From: Roseiarcus fermentans
GTDB lineage: Bacteria; Pseudomonadota; Alphaproteobacteria; Rhizobiales; Beijerinckiaceae
DNA: 64,000 bases
NCBI RefSeq assembly: GCF_003315135.1
Contig: NZ_QNRK01000024.1
Coordinates: forward strand, 42,721 to 106,720
Direction of reading: 5' to 3'
Of the stretch, positions 16,315-25,965 are shown one piece after another. The position numbers and the translations under genes were made by a program. Position 1 is the stretch's first letter. Each line of letters begins with the position of its first letter. Under the pieces are notes generated by a model, which had not been told where the DNA came from, made no database searches, and saw only the letters and a program-made list of their open reading frames with translations.

Positions 16315-17163
16315 CTAGCGCCTCGGCTCGCGGCCGCGAATGGCGTCGAAGCCCTGCTTGATGGCGGCGAAACGCGCCTCGATATAGGGCTCGAACTCGG
16401 TGTCGGTGAAGATATAGGCCCGGTCTTCCTCGATTCCCTCGCGTACGAGCTCGCCCACGTACAGGGGGTCGATGCCGGTCTCTACCCGCTGGCGGACGAA
16501 CTGGTGCAACTCGGACGCCTCCGCCTTCGCGAGCGCGGCGCGATCCGGGCGGTCGAAGCGCGGCGGCTCGTTTCGCCGCGAGGTCATGATCTGCGTGCGG
16601 ATGAAGCCGGGGCAGAGCACGGAAACGCCGACGCCGCGCGGCGCCAACTCCATCCGCAAGCCTTCCGAGATCGCAACGACACCGTATTTGGTCACGTTGT
16701 ACGGAAGGCTGCCCCGCGACAGGAGTCCGGCTATCGACGCCGTGGAGACGATGTGTCCTCCCTCCCCGTGGCTCTCGATGAGCGGGCCGAAGATCTCGAT
16801 GCCCCAGAGCACTCCCATCAGATTGACGCCGACCGTCCACGCGAGATCGTCGTCGGTCCAGGCCCCGTAGGGGCCCGCGCCGCCGACGCCCGCGTTGTTG
16901 ACCAGGATATGAACCTTGCCGAAGCGGGCGAGCGTCGCCTTCGCCGCGGCGTCCAGCTCCGTCTTGAGCGAGACGTCGGCCTTTACCCCGTCGACGTCCG
17001 CGTTGGTTCGCTTCAGCCCCTGCACCGCCTTGTCGAGGGCGGCTTCCTCGATGTCGCAGAGCATCACTTTCGCGCCGGCCTGCGCGAGCGCGGTCGCGAT
17101 CCCGAGTCCGATCCCCGACGCGGCGCCGGTGACGAAGGCCGTCTTGTTGGCCAGGTCCTTCAT
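16315..17163 (-). CDS. Short-chain dehydrogenase/reductase
   Basis: The 282-residue protein is a classical SDR. It has the NAD(P)-binding TGAASGIGLG near residue 12, NNAG near residue 90, the catalytic Ser in STASIAG and YNVTK (YxxxK) about 13 residues later. The Asp-Ile-Glu after the second beta strand (MLCDIEE) suggests NAD(H) preference. The ATG at 17163 was chosen over 17169 because GGAGG (plus-strand complement 17172-17176) sits at proper spacing only for 17163. The substrate is unknown. The long C-terminal tail is characteristic of SDRs acting on bulky alcohols. Confidence 0.9.
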   Translation of the reverse strand: MKDLANKTAFVTGAASGIGLGIATALAQAGAKVMLCDIEEAALDKAVQGLKRTNADVDGVKADVSLKTELDAAAKATLARFGKVHILVNNAGVGGAGPYGAWTDDDLAWTVGVNLMGVLWGIEIFGPLIESHGEGGHIVSTASIAGLLSRGSLPYNVTKYGVVAISEGLRMELAPRGVGVSVLCPGFIRTQIMTSRRNEPPRFDRPDRAALAKAEASELHQFVRQRVETGIDPLYVGELVREGIEEDRAYIFTDTEFEPYIEARFAAIKQGFDAIRGREPRR

Positions 17164-17374
17164 GACCATTCCTCCCGAATTGTTTTGCGTTACGAAATCA
17201 GAGGCTTGTCTCTAATCATCGGCAACGTCGGCCGTCTCGCGCCTTCGCGACGGAACAAACGTTCATGGCGCCGCGAAAAGCGGCCGACCCAAGTCATGCA
17301 GCAACGCCGCGACGCGTCAAGGCGCCGCAGCGTGGCCGAAGGCGCAGGACTTGTCTTCGTCGAAAGCGGCGCCC

Positions 17375-17449
17375 GAAAACAAGAGCCTGAGCCGCAGGAT
17401 ACCCGGCAAGATGTGGGGTACGGCCGGCCGCGACTGCGTAACCGGCGCG
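17375..17449 (-). pseudogene. Second HEPN-domain relic
   Basis: In one minus-strand frame, AGYAVAAGRTPHLAGYPAAQ followed by ALVF matches the HEPN relic at 15379-15762 (GYADAAGRTAYLAGFHAAQ, then ALIF) at about 17 of 24 residues. The similarity breaks at both ends through frameshifts. The stretch 17164-17492 holds no other gene. It is a decayed second copy of the same family, or part of the same element, separated from the first by the SDR gene. Confidence 0.6.
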
Positions 17450-17492
17450 CGCGAGCCGCCGGTGAGGACGAGGGCCGACACCCTCGAAAACG

Positions 17493-18698
17493 TCAGGTCG
17501 CGCCGGCCTGCCCCCGCTTCTCGCCATCCGCCCGCGCCATCGTCGCGACCCACCATTCGACGAACTGGATGACGCCGCCCTCGTGGACGGGGTTGTAGGG
17601 ACCGGGTTCGTAGGCCGGGGAGCAGACGCCGATCTGGTTCTCCTCGACGATGCGGCGATCCTGTTCGTTGGTCGCGAGCCAGACCTCGGTCAGGTCCTTC
17701 ACCGAATAGTCGACGCCCTCGACGGCTTCGGCGTTGACCAGCCACTTGGTCGTCAACATCGTCTGCATCGGCCCGATCGGGAGCAGCCGAAACGTCACGG
17801 CGTGGTCGCCGAGCACGTGATTCCAGTTGCTCGGATAGTTGAACATCAGCAGCGAGCCGATTCCGGGCTGGATGACGTCGGGGCTGAGCGGCCGGCGCAC
17901 CGCCGGGGCGCCCGACATCGTGGTGCTGTCGCCCAAGAGCGGCATGCGCGCCATGCGATAATTCCCCTCCGGCGACAAATGCAGGCGGCTGAGGAGGCCA
18001 GCGCGCTCCATCCGCTCCCAGTGCGCAGCGATCAGCGGGTCGTCGCCGCCGCCCTCGACTCCCGTGACGCCGGGCGCTTCGGGAAACGTTCGGCAGAGCT
18101 CGGGGTGGTTGGGCGCGCAATGGTAGCATTCGCGATTGTTCTCCCACACGAGCTTCCAGTTGCCGTTTTCGATGATCGTGCTCTCGAACGCGAGTTTGGC
18201 GTTGGCGATCGCGTGCGGCCGGAAATAGGGCTCCATCGTCGCGCGAAACGTCGCGAAGTCGGGAGGATCGGACGAAAGGCAGACCCAGACGTAGCCGGCG
18301 ACGCTCGCGCAGGCCACGGACTTCAGTCCGAGTTCGGCCGCGTCGAAAGGCTTCGTCATGTCGCGGGCGAAACGCAGCCGTCCCTCGAGATCATAGCTCC
18401 ACTTGTGGTAGGGACACACCAGCCGAACCGCGGAGCCGCGCGCCGCCGAGCAGATCCGCGAGCCGCGGTGGCGACAGCTGTTGTGAAACGCCCGGATCGC
18501 TCCGTCCTCGCCGCGCACCACGACGATCGGATAGTCGCCGATCCTGAAGGTGAAGAAGTCGCCGATTTTCCCGATCTCGCAATCGTGTCCGGCGAAGATC
18601 CAGTCGGAATAGAAGATCGCATCCAGATCACGGCGGTAGATGTCTGGATCGACGTAACAATCCCTCGGCAGGGCGTAGCCCTTGCGATAGCCTTTCAC
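17493..18698 (-). CDS. Rieske non-haem iron oxygenase, alpha subunit (possibly GbcA-like)
   Basis: The 401-residue protein has an N-terminal Rieske [2Fe-2S] domain with CRHRGSRIC and CPYHKW (CxH...CxxH) at about residues 75-100. The catalytic domain has NWKLVWENNRECYHCAPNH at about 178-196, supplying the mononuclear-iron histidines. The layout and the FAGHDCEIGKIGDFFTFRIG start resemble glycine-betaine or stachydrine demethylating oxygenases (GbcA group) more than aromatic dioxygenases, but this is inference. No reductase partner gene is adjacent. It is divergent from the ACT-domain gene. Confidence 0.85.
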   Translation of the reverse strand: MKGYRKGYALPRDCYVDPDIYRRDLDAIFYSDWIFAGHDCEIGKIGDFFTFRIGDYPIVVVRGEDGAIRAFHNSCRHRGSRICSAARGSAVRLVCPYHKWSYDLEGRLRFARDMTKPFDAAELGLKSVACASVAGYVWVCLSSDPPDFATFRATMEPYFRPHAIANAKLAFESTIIENGNWKLVWENNRECYHCAPNHPELCRTFPEAPGVTGVEGGGDDPLIAAHWERMERAGLLSRLHLSPEGNYRMARMPLLGDSTTMSGAPAVRRPLSPDVIQPGIGSLLMFNYPSNWNHVLGDHAVTFRLLPIGPMQTMLTTKWLVNAEAVEGVDYSVKDLTEVWLATNEQDRRIVEENQIGVCSPAYEPGPYNPVHEGGVIQFVEWWVATMARADGEKRGQAGAT

Positions 18699-19007
18699 CG
18701 GACCGGGACCTTCTCGTCAGGGCGCAAGTGTTCGCCTCGTTGCAGCGGGGGTGGGGCGAATCCGCGCGAACGCGCGCGAACTTCGCGCAGCCAGACTACG
18801 CCTGCGGGCGAGCCGGCGACAATGCGCCGGGCCGCCGACTTTGCAGATGGCGACCGACAATTGCGTCATGGCGTTGGGATCGCGACGCATCGCGGCGCGG
18901 CGCGTCATTCCGCTTTCGACGGTCGGCTCTGCGCCCGTGTCGCGTTTGCGGCGACCCCACGATGACTTAAGATGCGCGCCGCCACGTCGCCCCCGAGGAG
19001 CCTTCGC

Positions 19008-19538
19008 ATGATCCCGCTCGTTCTCACCTTTGTCGGCGACGACCGGCCTGGTCTCATCAATGCGGTGGCGGAGACGATCGCCGCGTCCGGAGGCAGCTGG
19101 CTCGAAAGCCGCTCCGTCAGGCTCGCCGGCAAGTTCGCAGGCGTGGTGCGCGCCAACGTTCCCGAAAATGGCGCCTCGGCGCTGGAACAGGCCCTGCGCG
19201 GCCTCGCCACGGCGGGGCTCACCCTCACCATCGAACGGGGCGCGCGCGACGAGGGCGAGCGGCAGCCGCGCGTGGTGACGCTCGATATTCTCGGCAACGA
19301 GCGGCCGGGGATCGTGCGCGACGTGACGCAAGCCCTGAACGCACTCGGGGTGAACATCGTGGAATTCGAGAGCGAACTCGAAAGCGCCGCTTTCACCGGC
19401 GTCGAGATGTTCCGCGCGCACGCCCGCTTCACCGCCCCGGAAACGCTGCCGCTCGACGAACTGCGCCGGAGCCTCGAGCGGCTCGCCGGCGAGATCATGG
19501 TGGACCTGACATTCGGCGAGGCGGACGGGCGCGCCTGA
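19008..19538 (+). CDS. Two-ACT-domain regulatory protein (GcvR-like)
   Basis: The 176-residue protein consists of two ACT domains, about 1-75 and 85-165. Each begins with a beta strand and the ligand-binding loop: VGDDRPGLINAVAE in the first, LGNERPGIVRDVTQ in the second. Such tandem-ACT proteins without a catalytic domain include GcvR, which controls glycine cleavage in enterobacteria. No GcvA target is nearby, so the ligand and the partner are unknown. The start has GAGGAG at 18995-19000. Confidence 0.85.
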   Translation: MIPLVLTFVGDDRPGLINAVAETIAASGGSWLESRSVRLAGKFAGVVRANVPENGASALEQALRGLATAGLTLTIERGARDEGERQPRVVTLDILGNERPGIVRDVTQALNALGVNIVEFESELESAAFTGVEMFRAHARFTAPETLPLDELRRSLERLAGEIMVDLTFGEADGRA

Positions 19539-19591
19539 CGCACAAGCCGCAGCGGCAAGTCCTGCGACAATCGGCGACAATCGGCGGCCCC

Positions 19592-19620
19592 TTGCGCCAT
19601 GGGGCCCCGGTGGCGATAAG
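19592..19620 (+). promoter_or_regulatory. Possible promoter for trpS
   Basis: TTGCGC (19592-19597) and GATAAG (19615-19620) are 17 bases apart, about 38 bases upstream of the trpS start. The -35 box is weak. Two copies of ACAATCGGCG lie just upstream at about 19566-19585. Confidence 0.35.
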
Positions 19621-19658
19621 AGCGCCCTGCGAAACCGACCTCAGGCAAGCGAAAGACG

Positions 19659-20693
19659 ATGGCGACCTTCCCCGAGCTGGTGTTCTCAGGCGTTCAGCCG
19701 ACCGGCAACCTCCACCTCGGCAATTATCTCGGCGCGATCAAGCGCTTCGTGACGCTGCAGGATACCCGGCCCTGCATCTATTGCGTGGTCGACCTGCACG
19801 CGATGACCCTGCCGCACGAGCCCGCGCAACTCGCCCGCACCACGCGCGAGGTGACGGCGGCGTTCATCGCCTGCGGCATCGATCCCGGGCGCAATGCGAT
19901 CTTCAATCAGAGCCGGGTCGCCGAGCACGCCGAGCTCGCCTGGGCGCTCGACTGCGTCGCCCGCATGGGATGGCTCAACCGCATGACCCAGTTCAAGGAC
20001 AAGGCGGGCAAGGATCGCGAGAACGCGTCGGTGGGTCTGTTCAACTATCCGGTGCTGATGGCGGCGGACATTCTGATCTACCGCGCCACGCACGTTCCGG
20101 TCGGCGACGATCAGAAGCAGCATCTCGAGCTCGCCCGCGACGTCGCCCAGAAATTCAACAACGACTTCGCCGAGTCGATCGCCGCCCATGGACATGGCGA
20201 GGCGTTCTTCCCGCTGCCCGAGCCGGTGATCCTCGGCCCGGCGACGCGGGTGATGAGTCTGCGCGACGGGTCGAAGAAGATGTCGAAGTCCGACACGTCG
20301 GAGAATTCCTACATCGCGCTGACCGACGATGCGGATACGATCGTCCAGAAGATCCGCAAGGCCAAGACCGACCCGGAGCCGTTGCCGGGCCATCTCGACG
20401 GACTGGCCGGCCGGCCGGAGGCGGAGAACCTCGTCGGCATCTTCGCCGCGCTCACCGACCGCTCCAAGGCCGACATCGTGCACGAGTTCGGCGGCAGCCA
20501 GTTCTCGGCCTTCAAGACGGCGCTCGCCGACGTGACCATCGAAAAGCTCACGCCGATCCGGACCGAAATGGCGCGGCTGGCGGCCGACCCGGGATATGTC
20601 GACACCGTGCTCGCCGAGGGCGCGGAGAAGGCGCGCGCGATCGCGCGGCCCAACATGGACGCCGTCAAGGACATTCTCGGCCTGATCCGCTGA
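19659..20693 (+). CDS. trpS: Tryptophan-tRNA ligase
   Basis: TrpRS charges tRNA-Trp with tryptophan in the cytoplasm. The 344-residue class Ic synthetase has the HIGH-like motif in [12 protein letters not shown] at about residues 13-22 and KMSKS in [13 protein letters not shown] near residue 207. QFKDKAGKD and the [11 protein letters not shown] helix are family-specific. Length and motif spacing are normal. It stands alone between the ACT protein and divL. Confidence 0.97.
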   Translation: MATFPELVFSGVQPTGNLHLGNYLGAIKRFVTLQDTRPCIYCVVDLHAMTLPHEPAQLARTTREVTAAFIACGIDPGRNAIFNQSRVAEHAELAWALDCVARMGWLNRMTQFKDKAGKDRENASVGLFNYPVLMAADILIYRATHVPVGDDQKQHLELARDVAQKFNNDFAESIAAHGHGEAFFPLPEPVILGPATRVMSLRDGSKKMSKSDTSENSYIALTDDADTIVQKIRKAKTDPEPLPGHLDGLAGRPEAENLVGIFAALTDRSKADIVHEFGGSQFSAFKTALADVTIEKLTPIRTEMARLAADPGYVDTVLAEGAEKARAIARPNMDAVKDILGLIR

Positions 20694-20974
20694 CGCCAGG
20701 GCGCCCGCTCGCGACCGGAATTCTTTTTGCCGCGTCGCGGCGCCGGAGAATCCGGCCGCCGTTGCGTAAACTTCATAGATGTTGCGATCTACTCGTCTTG
20801 CCCTGCTAGATATTGCATCCTGCCGCGATTTGGCCGCCTGGTCGCCTGCATTCGTGGTTAACGACTTTCCGGCAAACATTTCGTAAGCCTGTTCCGGAGC
20901 TGATTCGGAACTCCTGGCGGAGGGCGCGGGTCGGCCGGACGCGCCTCTCGCGCCTCCGGGCTCTCGAGGAGGCC

Positions 20975-23533
20975 ATGTCGTTGCGGGGGTTCAGCGCGCG
21001 AAGGTTCGCCGGACCGGAAGGGCGGGCGCGGACGATCCGTCGAGCGCGCGCGGTCGCCATGGCGAACGTGTCGTTTCTGGCGTCCGCCGGGGCGCGTGCG
21101 GACGACATGCTTCGCGGCCTCGAGCCGCCGCCGCAGACCTCGTTTCCGGCTTCGTCCCAGGCCGCCTTCGCCGCGCTCGTGGTCGTGTCGGCGGCGCTGG
21201 CTGCAATGGCGGTGTTTCACATCGGGGCGCGGCGGGCCTGGGCGCGGCGCCTCGGCGACATGGAGGTCGAACTCGCCGAGGCCGCCGCCCGGGCGGACCG
21301 CGCGATCCTGATTGCGCGCAGCGAACCGCAGGTCGTCATCGCCTGGGAGCGCCCGGACGCGGAGCCCTCGATCGAAGGCGACCTCGGCATCGTCGCCGAG
21401 GCCTCCTCCCCCGAACAGGTCCTTCGCTTCGCGTCGTGGCTCGAGCCGGGCGCGGCGGCGCGGGTCGAAGAGGCGACGACCCGGCTATTGAGGCGGGGAG
21501 AGGCCTTCTCCCTGTCCGCGGCGACACCGCGGGGACGCCATCTCGACATCGTCGGCCGTCCGGTTTCCGGCAGCGCGGTCGTGCGCGTGCGCGACGTCTG
21601 CGGCGATCGCCTCGAGGCGATCCGGTTGCGCGAGAAGGTGGCGGAGACGGAGTCGGTGGTCGCCGCCGAGCGCCGGGCGCTCGAGGAGGCGGGGGTTCTC
21701 GCCTGGGGGCGCGACGCCGAGGGGCGGATGCTCTGGTGCAACGCTCCCTATGCGCGCGCCGTCGAGGCGCCCGACGAAATCGCCGCCGTCGATCAGGGCG
21801 CGGACCTGTTCGATCCCGGCGTCCGGCGCGAGGCGGCGGCGGCGCTGCGCCAGTCGGGCGTCTGGAGGCGGCGCGTCGCCGCCGTCGTCGGCGGCCAGCG
21901 GCGAACCTTCGAGGTCGCCGAGGTCGGCGTGCCCCAGGGCTCGGCCGGCGTCGCCTACGACGTCTCCGAAGCCGCCGCGCTCCGCGCCGAGATGGAGCGC
22001 AACGAGGAGGATTACGCCCGCACCATCGACCGGCTGTCGACCGGGGTCGCGATCTTCGACAAGTCCAAGCGGCTCACCTTCCACAACGCCGCCTACAGCC
22101 AGATGTGGTCGCTCGAGCCGGCGTTTCTCGACACCCATCCGACCGACGGCGAGATCCTCGACCGGCTCCGGACCACGCGGCGCCTCCCCGAGCAAGTGGA
22201 TTTCCGCGATTGGAAGGCGAAGCTGATGGAGGCCTACCAGGCGCTCGAGCCGAGCGAGTTCGTCTGGTACCTGCCGGACGGGCGCGCGCTGCGCGTCGTC
22301 ACCAGCCCCAACCCCAAGGGCGGCGTCACCTATCTGTTCGACGACGCGACCCAGAGCTATGCCCTCGCCTCGCAGGTCACGGCGCTCACGCACGTGCAAG
22401 GCGAGACGCTCGACGCCCTCAAGGAAGGCGTGGCGGTGTTCGGGGCCGACGGGCGCATGAAGCTGTTCAACCCCGTGTTCGCCGAGGTGTGGCGGATCGA
22501 TCCGGCGCGCCTGAGCGACCATCCGCACGTCGATGCGATCGCCGGGGGGTTCCGCGCGCTCTGTCGCGATCCCGCCCAGTGGGACGAACTGAGAGGCATG
22601 GTGGTCGGCCTGCACGAACATCGCGCCACCCTCGCGGCCCGGCTCGAGCGGATCGACGACCTCACCTTCGATTGCGCCGCCCTGCCGCTGCCCGACGGCG
22701 CGACCCTGCTCACCTTCCTCGACGTCACGGCGAGCGCCAATGTCGAGCGCGCCCTGACCGAGCGCAACGAGGCGCTGGTGGCGGCGGAGCGGTTGCGCAA
22801 CGACTTCGTCAACCACGTATCCTACGAGCTGCGCACGCCGCTGACCAACATCATCGGCTTCACCCAGCTGCTCGCGGCCGGCGGCGTCGGGCCGCTCAAC
22901 CCGAAGCAACTCGAATACGCCGGCTTCATCACCAATTCCTCGCACGCGCTGCTCGCGATCATCGACGACATCCTCGACCTCGCCTCGATCGACGCCGGGG
23001 CGCTGGAGCTGCGCCTCGAGCCGGTCGACGTCGCCGATGCGATGCGGGCCGCCGCGGCGGGCGTCCAGGACCGGCTCGACGAGGCGTCGATCGAGCTCAG
23101 GATGGTGACGACCGACGGCGTCGGCGCCTTCACCGCCGACGGCCGACGGGTCCGCCAGGCGTTGTTCAACCTCCTGTCCAACGCCATCAATTATTCCGAG
23201 CCCGGCCAAACGGTGACGCTGGCCGCGATGCGGCGCATGGACGAGATCGTGTTCAAGGTGAGCGACCGCGGACGCGGCATCCCGCCGGAAATGATCGAGC
23301 GGGTGTTCCACCGGTTCGAGACCTTCCCCAACGGCTCGCGCCACCGCGGACCCGGCCTCGGGCTGTCGATCGTCAAGGCGCTCGTCGAGCTGCACGGCGG
23401 CCGGGTGTTGATCGACACCGCCCCGAACGAGGGCACGACCGTCACCTGCATTTTTCCGGTCGACCCGGCGGGCGCCACTGCGGCCATCGAGGAAGCCGGC
23501 GCCGTCTCGGCAATGCCGAGAATGGCGCGCTGA
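20975..23533 (+). CDS. divL: DivL-type PAS histidine-kinase homologue with Tyr in place of the phospho-His
   Basis: In Alphaproteobacteria DivL works with CckA and phospho-DivK to control CtrA activity and the asymmetric cell cycle. From the ATG at 20975 (AGGAGG just upstream) the protein is 852 residues. It has one membrane helix at about 55-75, PAS-like modules in the middle, then a HisKA domain whose H box reads NHVSYELRTPLTN: Tyr617 replaces the His, the hallmark of DivL. The HATPase domain keeps its N box (NLLSNAINYS), G1 (DRGRGIPP) and G2 (GPGLGLSIV). A TTG at 20813 and an ATG at 21059 are alternative starts. The tsaE-amgK gene follows. Confidence 0.9.
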   Translation: MSLRGFSARRFAGPEGRARTIRRARAVAMANVSFLASAGARADDMLRGLEPPPQTSFPASSQAAFAALVVVSAALAAMAVFHIGARRAWARRLGDMEVELAEAAARADRAILIARSEPQVVIAWERPDAEPSIEGDLGIVAEASSPEQVLRFASWLEPGAAARVEEATTRLLRRGEAFSLSAATPRGRHLDIVGRPVSGSAVVRVRDVCGDRLEAIRLREKVAETESVVAAERRALEEAGVLAWGRDAEGRMLWCNAPYARAVEAPDEIAAVDQGADLFDPGVRREAAAALRQSGVWRRRVAAVVGGQRRTFEVAEVGVPQGSAGVAYDVSEAAALRAEMERNEEDYARTIDRLSTGVAIFDKSKRLTFHNAAYSQMWSLEPAFLDTHPTDGEILDRLRTTRRLPEQVDFRDWKAKLMEAYQALEPSEFVWYLPDGRALRVVTSPNPKGGVTYLFDDATQSYALASQVTALTHVQGETLDALKEGVAVFGADGRMKLFNPVFAEVWRIDPARLSDHPHVDAIAGGFRALCRDPAQWDELRGMVVGLHEHRATLAARLERIDDLTFDCAALPLPDGATLLTFLDVTASANVERALTERNEALVAAERLRNDFVNHVSYELRTPLTNIIGFTQLLAAGGVGPLNPKQLEYAGFITNSSHALLAIIDDILDLASIDAGALELRLEPVDVADAMRAAAAGVQDRLDEASIELRMVTTDGVGAFTADGRRVRQALFNLLSNAINYSEPGQTVTLAAMRRMDEIVFKVSDRGRGIPPEMIERVFHRFETFPNGSRHRGPGLGLSIVKALVELHGGRVLIDTAPNEGTTVTCIFPVDPAGATAAIEEAGAVSAMPRMAR

Positions 23534-23626
23534 CGGGAGGCGACCGATGACCGACGCGCGCCGCTGCGCCCATCTTACGCCCGGACCTCGCCGACGCGAG
23601 CGGGCGTCTCGCTCCGGCGAACGCCC

Positions 23627-25192
23627 ATGACCGAGCGCTCGCGGGACGAGGGTCCCCAGAAAGTGTGGCGCTTCGAGGTGGCGGACGAGGCCGCGACGCT
23701 GGCGCTCGCGGCAACGCAGGCGGCCTGGCTCGAGCCCGGCGATTTCGTCGCGCTCTCGGGCGACCTCGGCGCCGGCAAGACGACATTCGCCCGAGGCCTC
23801 GTGCGCGCCCTCGCCGAACATCCTTCGCTCGAGGCGCCGAGTCCGACCTTCACGCTGATGCAGGTCTATGACGCGCCCCGCGGCGCCGTTGTCCATGCCG
23901 ACTTCTACCGCCTGCGCGGGCCGGCCGAACTGGAGAACCTCGGCTGGAGCGAGGCGATCGACGACGCGATTGCCATCGTCGAGTGGCCCGAGCGCGTTGC
24001 GGAAGCGCTTCCGGCGGACCGGCTCGAGGTGACGATCCGCTTCGATCCCGCGCGCGGGATCGAGGCGCGCGTGCTCGAGATGCGCGGTCGCGGCCGGATG
24101 GGGCGGCGCCTGGCGCGTGCGCTCAGCGTCGGGACCCTCCTGCACGCCGCCGGGTGGACCGAGGCGCGGCGGGAGTTCGTGCAGGGCGACGCGTCGGTGC
24201 GGCTGTACGAGCGCCTCACCAGGCCCGACGGGACGACGGCCATTCTCATGGTGTCGCCGCCTCGGCCCGAGGGTCCCGTCATCCGCTTCGGCAAGCCCTA
24301 TGCCGCGATCGCGAAGCTCTCCCCCGACATCCGCGCCTTTCTCGCCATGGCCGAGGGGCTGCGGGCCCTTGGCTATTCGACCCCGAAAGTCTTCGCGCGA
24401 AGCGTCGACGACGGGCTGGCGCTGATCGAGGACCTCGGCGCCGAGACCGTCGCCGAGGCCGGCGCGCCGAACCCCGCGCGCTACGCCGAAGCGGTGGCGC
24501 TGATCGCCGACCTGCACGGGCGCGCGCTGCCCGACGCGCTTCCGGTCGGCAGCGAGACCTATCGCCTGCCGGCATACGACGTCGAGGCGATGCTGATCGA
24601 GGTCGAACTGGTCGTCGACTGGTATGCCTCCTCCATCGCCCGGATGGCGGTGCCGTCGGGCGCCCGCATGCAGTTTCTCGCCGCCTGGCGCGAGATTCTG
24701 GCGCCCATTCTCGAGGAACCGACCACCTGGACGCTCAGGGACTTCCACTCGCCGAACTTGCATTGGCTGCCCGGGCGCACCGGAATCGCGCGGATCGGCC
24801 TGATCGATTTCCAGGACGCGGTCATCGGCCCGCCGGCCTACGATCTGGCTTCGCTGCTCCAGGACGCGCGGATCGATGTGCCGGACGACCTCGAGATGCG
24901 GCTGATGGCGTTTTATGTGCGGCTGCGAAAAACGGCGTCTCCCGCTTTCGCGGCCGAGCGCTTCGCGGCCTCCTACGCCGCCATGGCCGCGCAGCGCACG
25001 ACCAAGATCCTCGGGATTTTCGCCCGGCTCGACAAGCGCGACGGCAAGCCGCAATACCTCCGTCATCTGCCCCGGATCGAGCGATACCTCGCCAAAAACC
25101 TCGCTCATCCGTTGCTTCGCCCGGTGGCGCTCTGGTATCAAACGCACCTGCCGCGCGCGCTCGGCCCGAATTTCGGGCCGCAGGACGCCTGA
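23627..25192 (+). CDS. tsaE: Fusion of TsaE (tRNA t6A synthesis ATPase) and an AmgK-like anomeric sugar kinase
   Basis: The 521-residue protein joins two enzymes. Residues about 1-150 are TsaE, the ATPase that supports TsaB-TsaD in making the t6A37 modification of tRNAs: Walker A GDLGAGKTTFARG, then SPTFTLMQVY, HADFYRL and VEWPERV. Residues about 165-500 are an aminoglycoside-phosphotransferase-fold kinase with catalytic RDFHSPNLHW and metal-binding LIDFQDA, like AmgK, which phosphorylates MurNAc/GlcNAc at C1. The next gene encodes a MurU-like nucleotidyltransferase, so the kinase half fits cell-wall sugar recycling. This fusion is, to my knowledge, frequent in Hyphomicrobiales. Confidence 0.9.
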   Translation: MTERSRDEGPQKVWRFEVADEAATLALAATQAAWLEPGDFVALSGDLGAGKTTFARGLVRALAEHPSLEAPSPTFTLMQVYDAPRGAVVHADFYRLRGPAELENLGWSEAIDDAIAIVEWPERVAEALPADRLEVTIRFDPARGIEARVLEMRGRGRMGRRLARALSVGTLLHAAGWTEARREFVQGDASVRLYERLTRPDGTTAILMVSPPRPEGPVIRFGKPYAAIAKLSPDIRAFLAMAEGLRALGYSTPKVFARSVDDGLALIEDLGAETVAEAGAPNPARYAEAVALIADLHGRALPDALPVGSETYRLPAYDVEAMLIEVELVVDWYASSIARMAVPSGARMQFLAAWREILAPILEEPTTWTLRDFHSPNLHWLPGRTGIARIGLIDFQDAVIGPPAYDLASLLQDARIDVPDDLEMRLMAFYVRLRKTASPAFAAERFAASYAAMAAQRTTKILGIFARLDKRDGKPQYLRHLPRIERYLAKNLAHPLLRPVALWYQTHLPRALGPNFGPQDA

Positions 25193-25211
25193 TCGTGGCC
25201 TTCGGGAACCC

Positions 25212-25943
25212 ATGAGGATGAGCGCGCCGATTCCCAAAACGGCCATGGTGTTCGCTGCGGGGCTGGGGCAGCGCATGCGCCCGATCACCGACACGTTGCC
25301 CAAACCCCTCGTCAGGATTCGCGGCCGCGCGCTCATCGACCATTGTCTCGATCGGCTGGCGGAAAACGGCGTCGAGACTGCGATCGTCAACGTCCATTGG
25401 CTCGCCGATCAGATCGAGGCGCATCTCGCGCGCCGGGAGCGTCCGCGCATCGTCATCTCCGACGAGCGCGACAAGCTGCTCGACCAGGGTGGCGGCATCA
25501 AGCGGGTCTTGCCGCTGCTTGGCGAGGCGCCGTTTCTGGTCTGCAACACCGACGCGTTCTGGATCGAGGGGCCGCGCTCGAACATCGCCCGCCTCGCCGA
25601 GGCGTTCGATCCGGAGACCATGGACATCGCGCTCCTGGTGGCTGCGAGCGCCGGCTCGGTCGGCGTCGACTGGCCGGGCGATTTCACCATGACGCGCGAC
25701 GGACGGCTCGGGTCCCGCCTCGACCGCCATGTCGCGCCCTTCGTCTATACCGGGGTCGGGATGCAGAAGCCTCGGTTGTTCGCCGACGAAACCGGCGATG
25801 TCGTCCGCCTCGCTCCGTATTTTCACGCCGCCGCCGCCCGCGGCCGGCTCTACGGCGTTCGCCTCGACGGTTTGTGGCTGCACGTCGGCCGCCCGGAAGC
25901 GATCGCCGAAGCGGAAGCGGCGATCGAACGATCGATCTTGTGA
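25212..25943 (+). CDS. murU: MurU-like sugar-1-phosphate nucleotidyltransferase
   Basis: MurU converts MurNAc-1-phosphate and UTP to UDP-MurNAc, completing a recycling route that bypasses the fosfomycin target MurA. The 243-residue Rossmann-type protein has the nucleotidyltransferase signature FAAGLGQRMRPITDTLPKPL at residues 14-33 and a metal-ligand Asp in LVCNTDAFW. The closing GLWLHVGRPEAIAEAE is typical. The AmgK-like kinase immediately upstream supplies the substrate. Alternative start: ATG 25218. Other sugar nucleotidyltransferases (mannose-1-P guanylyltransferase type) are the main alternative. Confidence 0.85.
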   Translation: MRMSAPIPKTAMVFAAGLGQRMRPITDTLPKPLVRIRGRALIDHCLDRLAENGVETAIVNVHWLADQIEAHLARRERPRIVISDERDKLLDQGGGIKRVLPLLGEAPFLVCNTDAFWIEGPRSNIARLAEAFDPETMDIALLVAASAGSVGVDWPGDFTMTRDGRLGSRLDRHVAPFVYTGVGMQKPRLFADETGDVVRLAPYFHAAAARGRLYGVRLDGLWLHVGRPEAIAEAEAAIERSIL

Positions 25944-25965
25944 GTCGGCGACCCGGGCTGGGCGA

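Noticed and set aside
21485..25390. A 1301-residue open frame on the minus strand
   Set aside because: It lies antisense to divL, tsaE-amgK and murU, whose plus-strand proteins have full motifs; long antisense frames are expected in GC-rich coding DNA.
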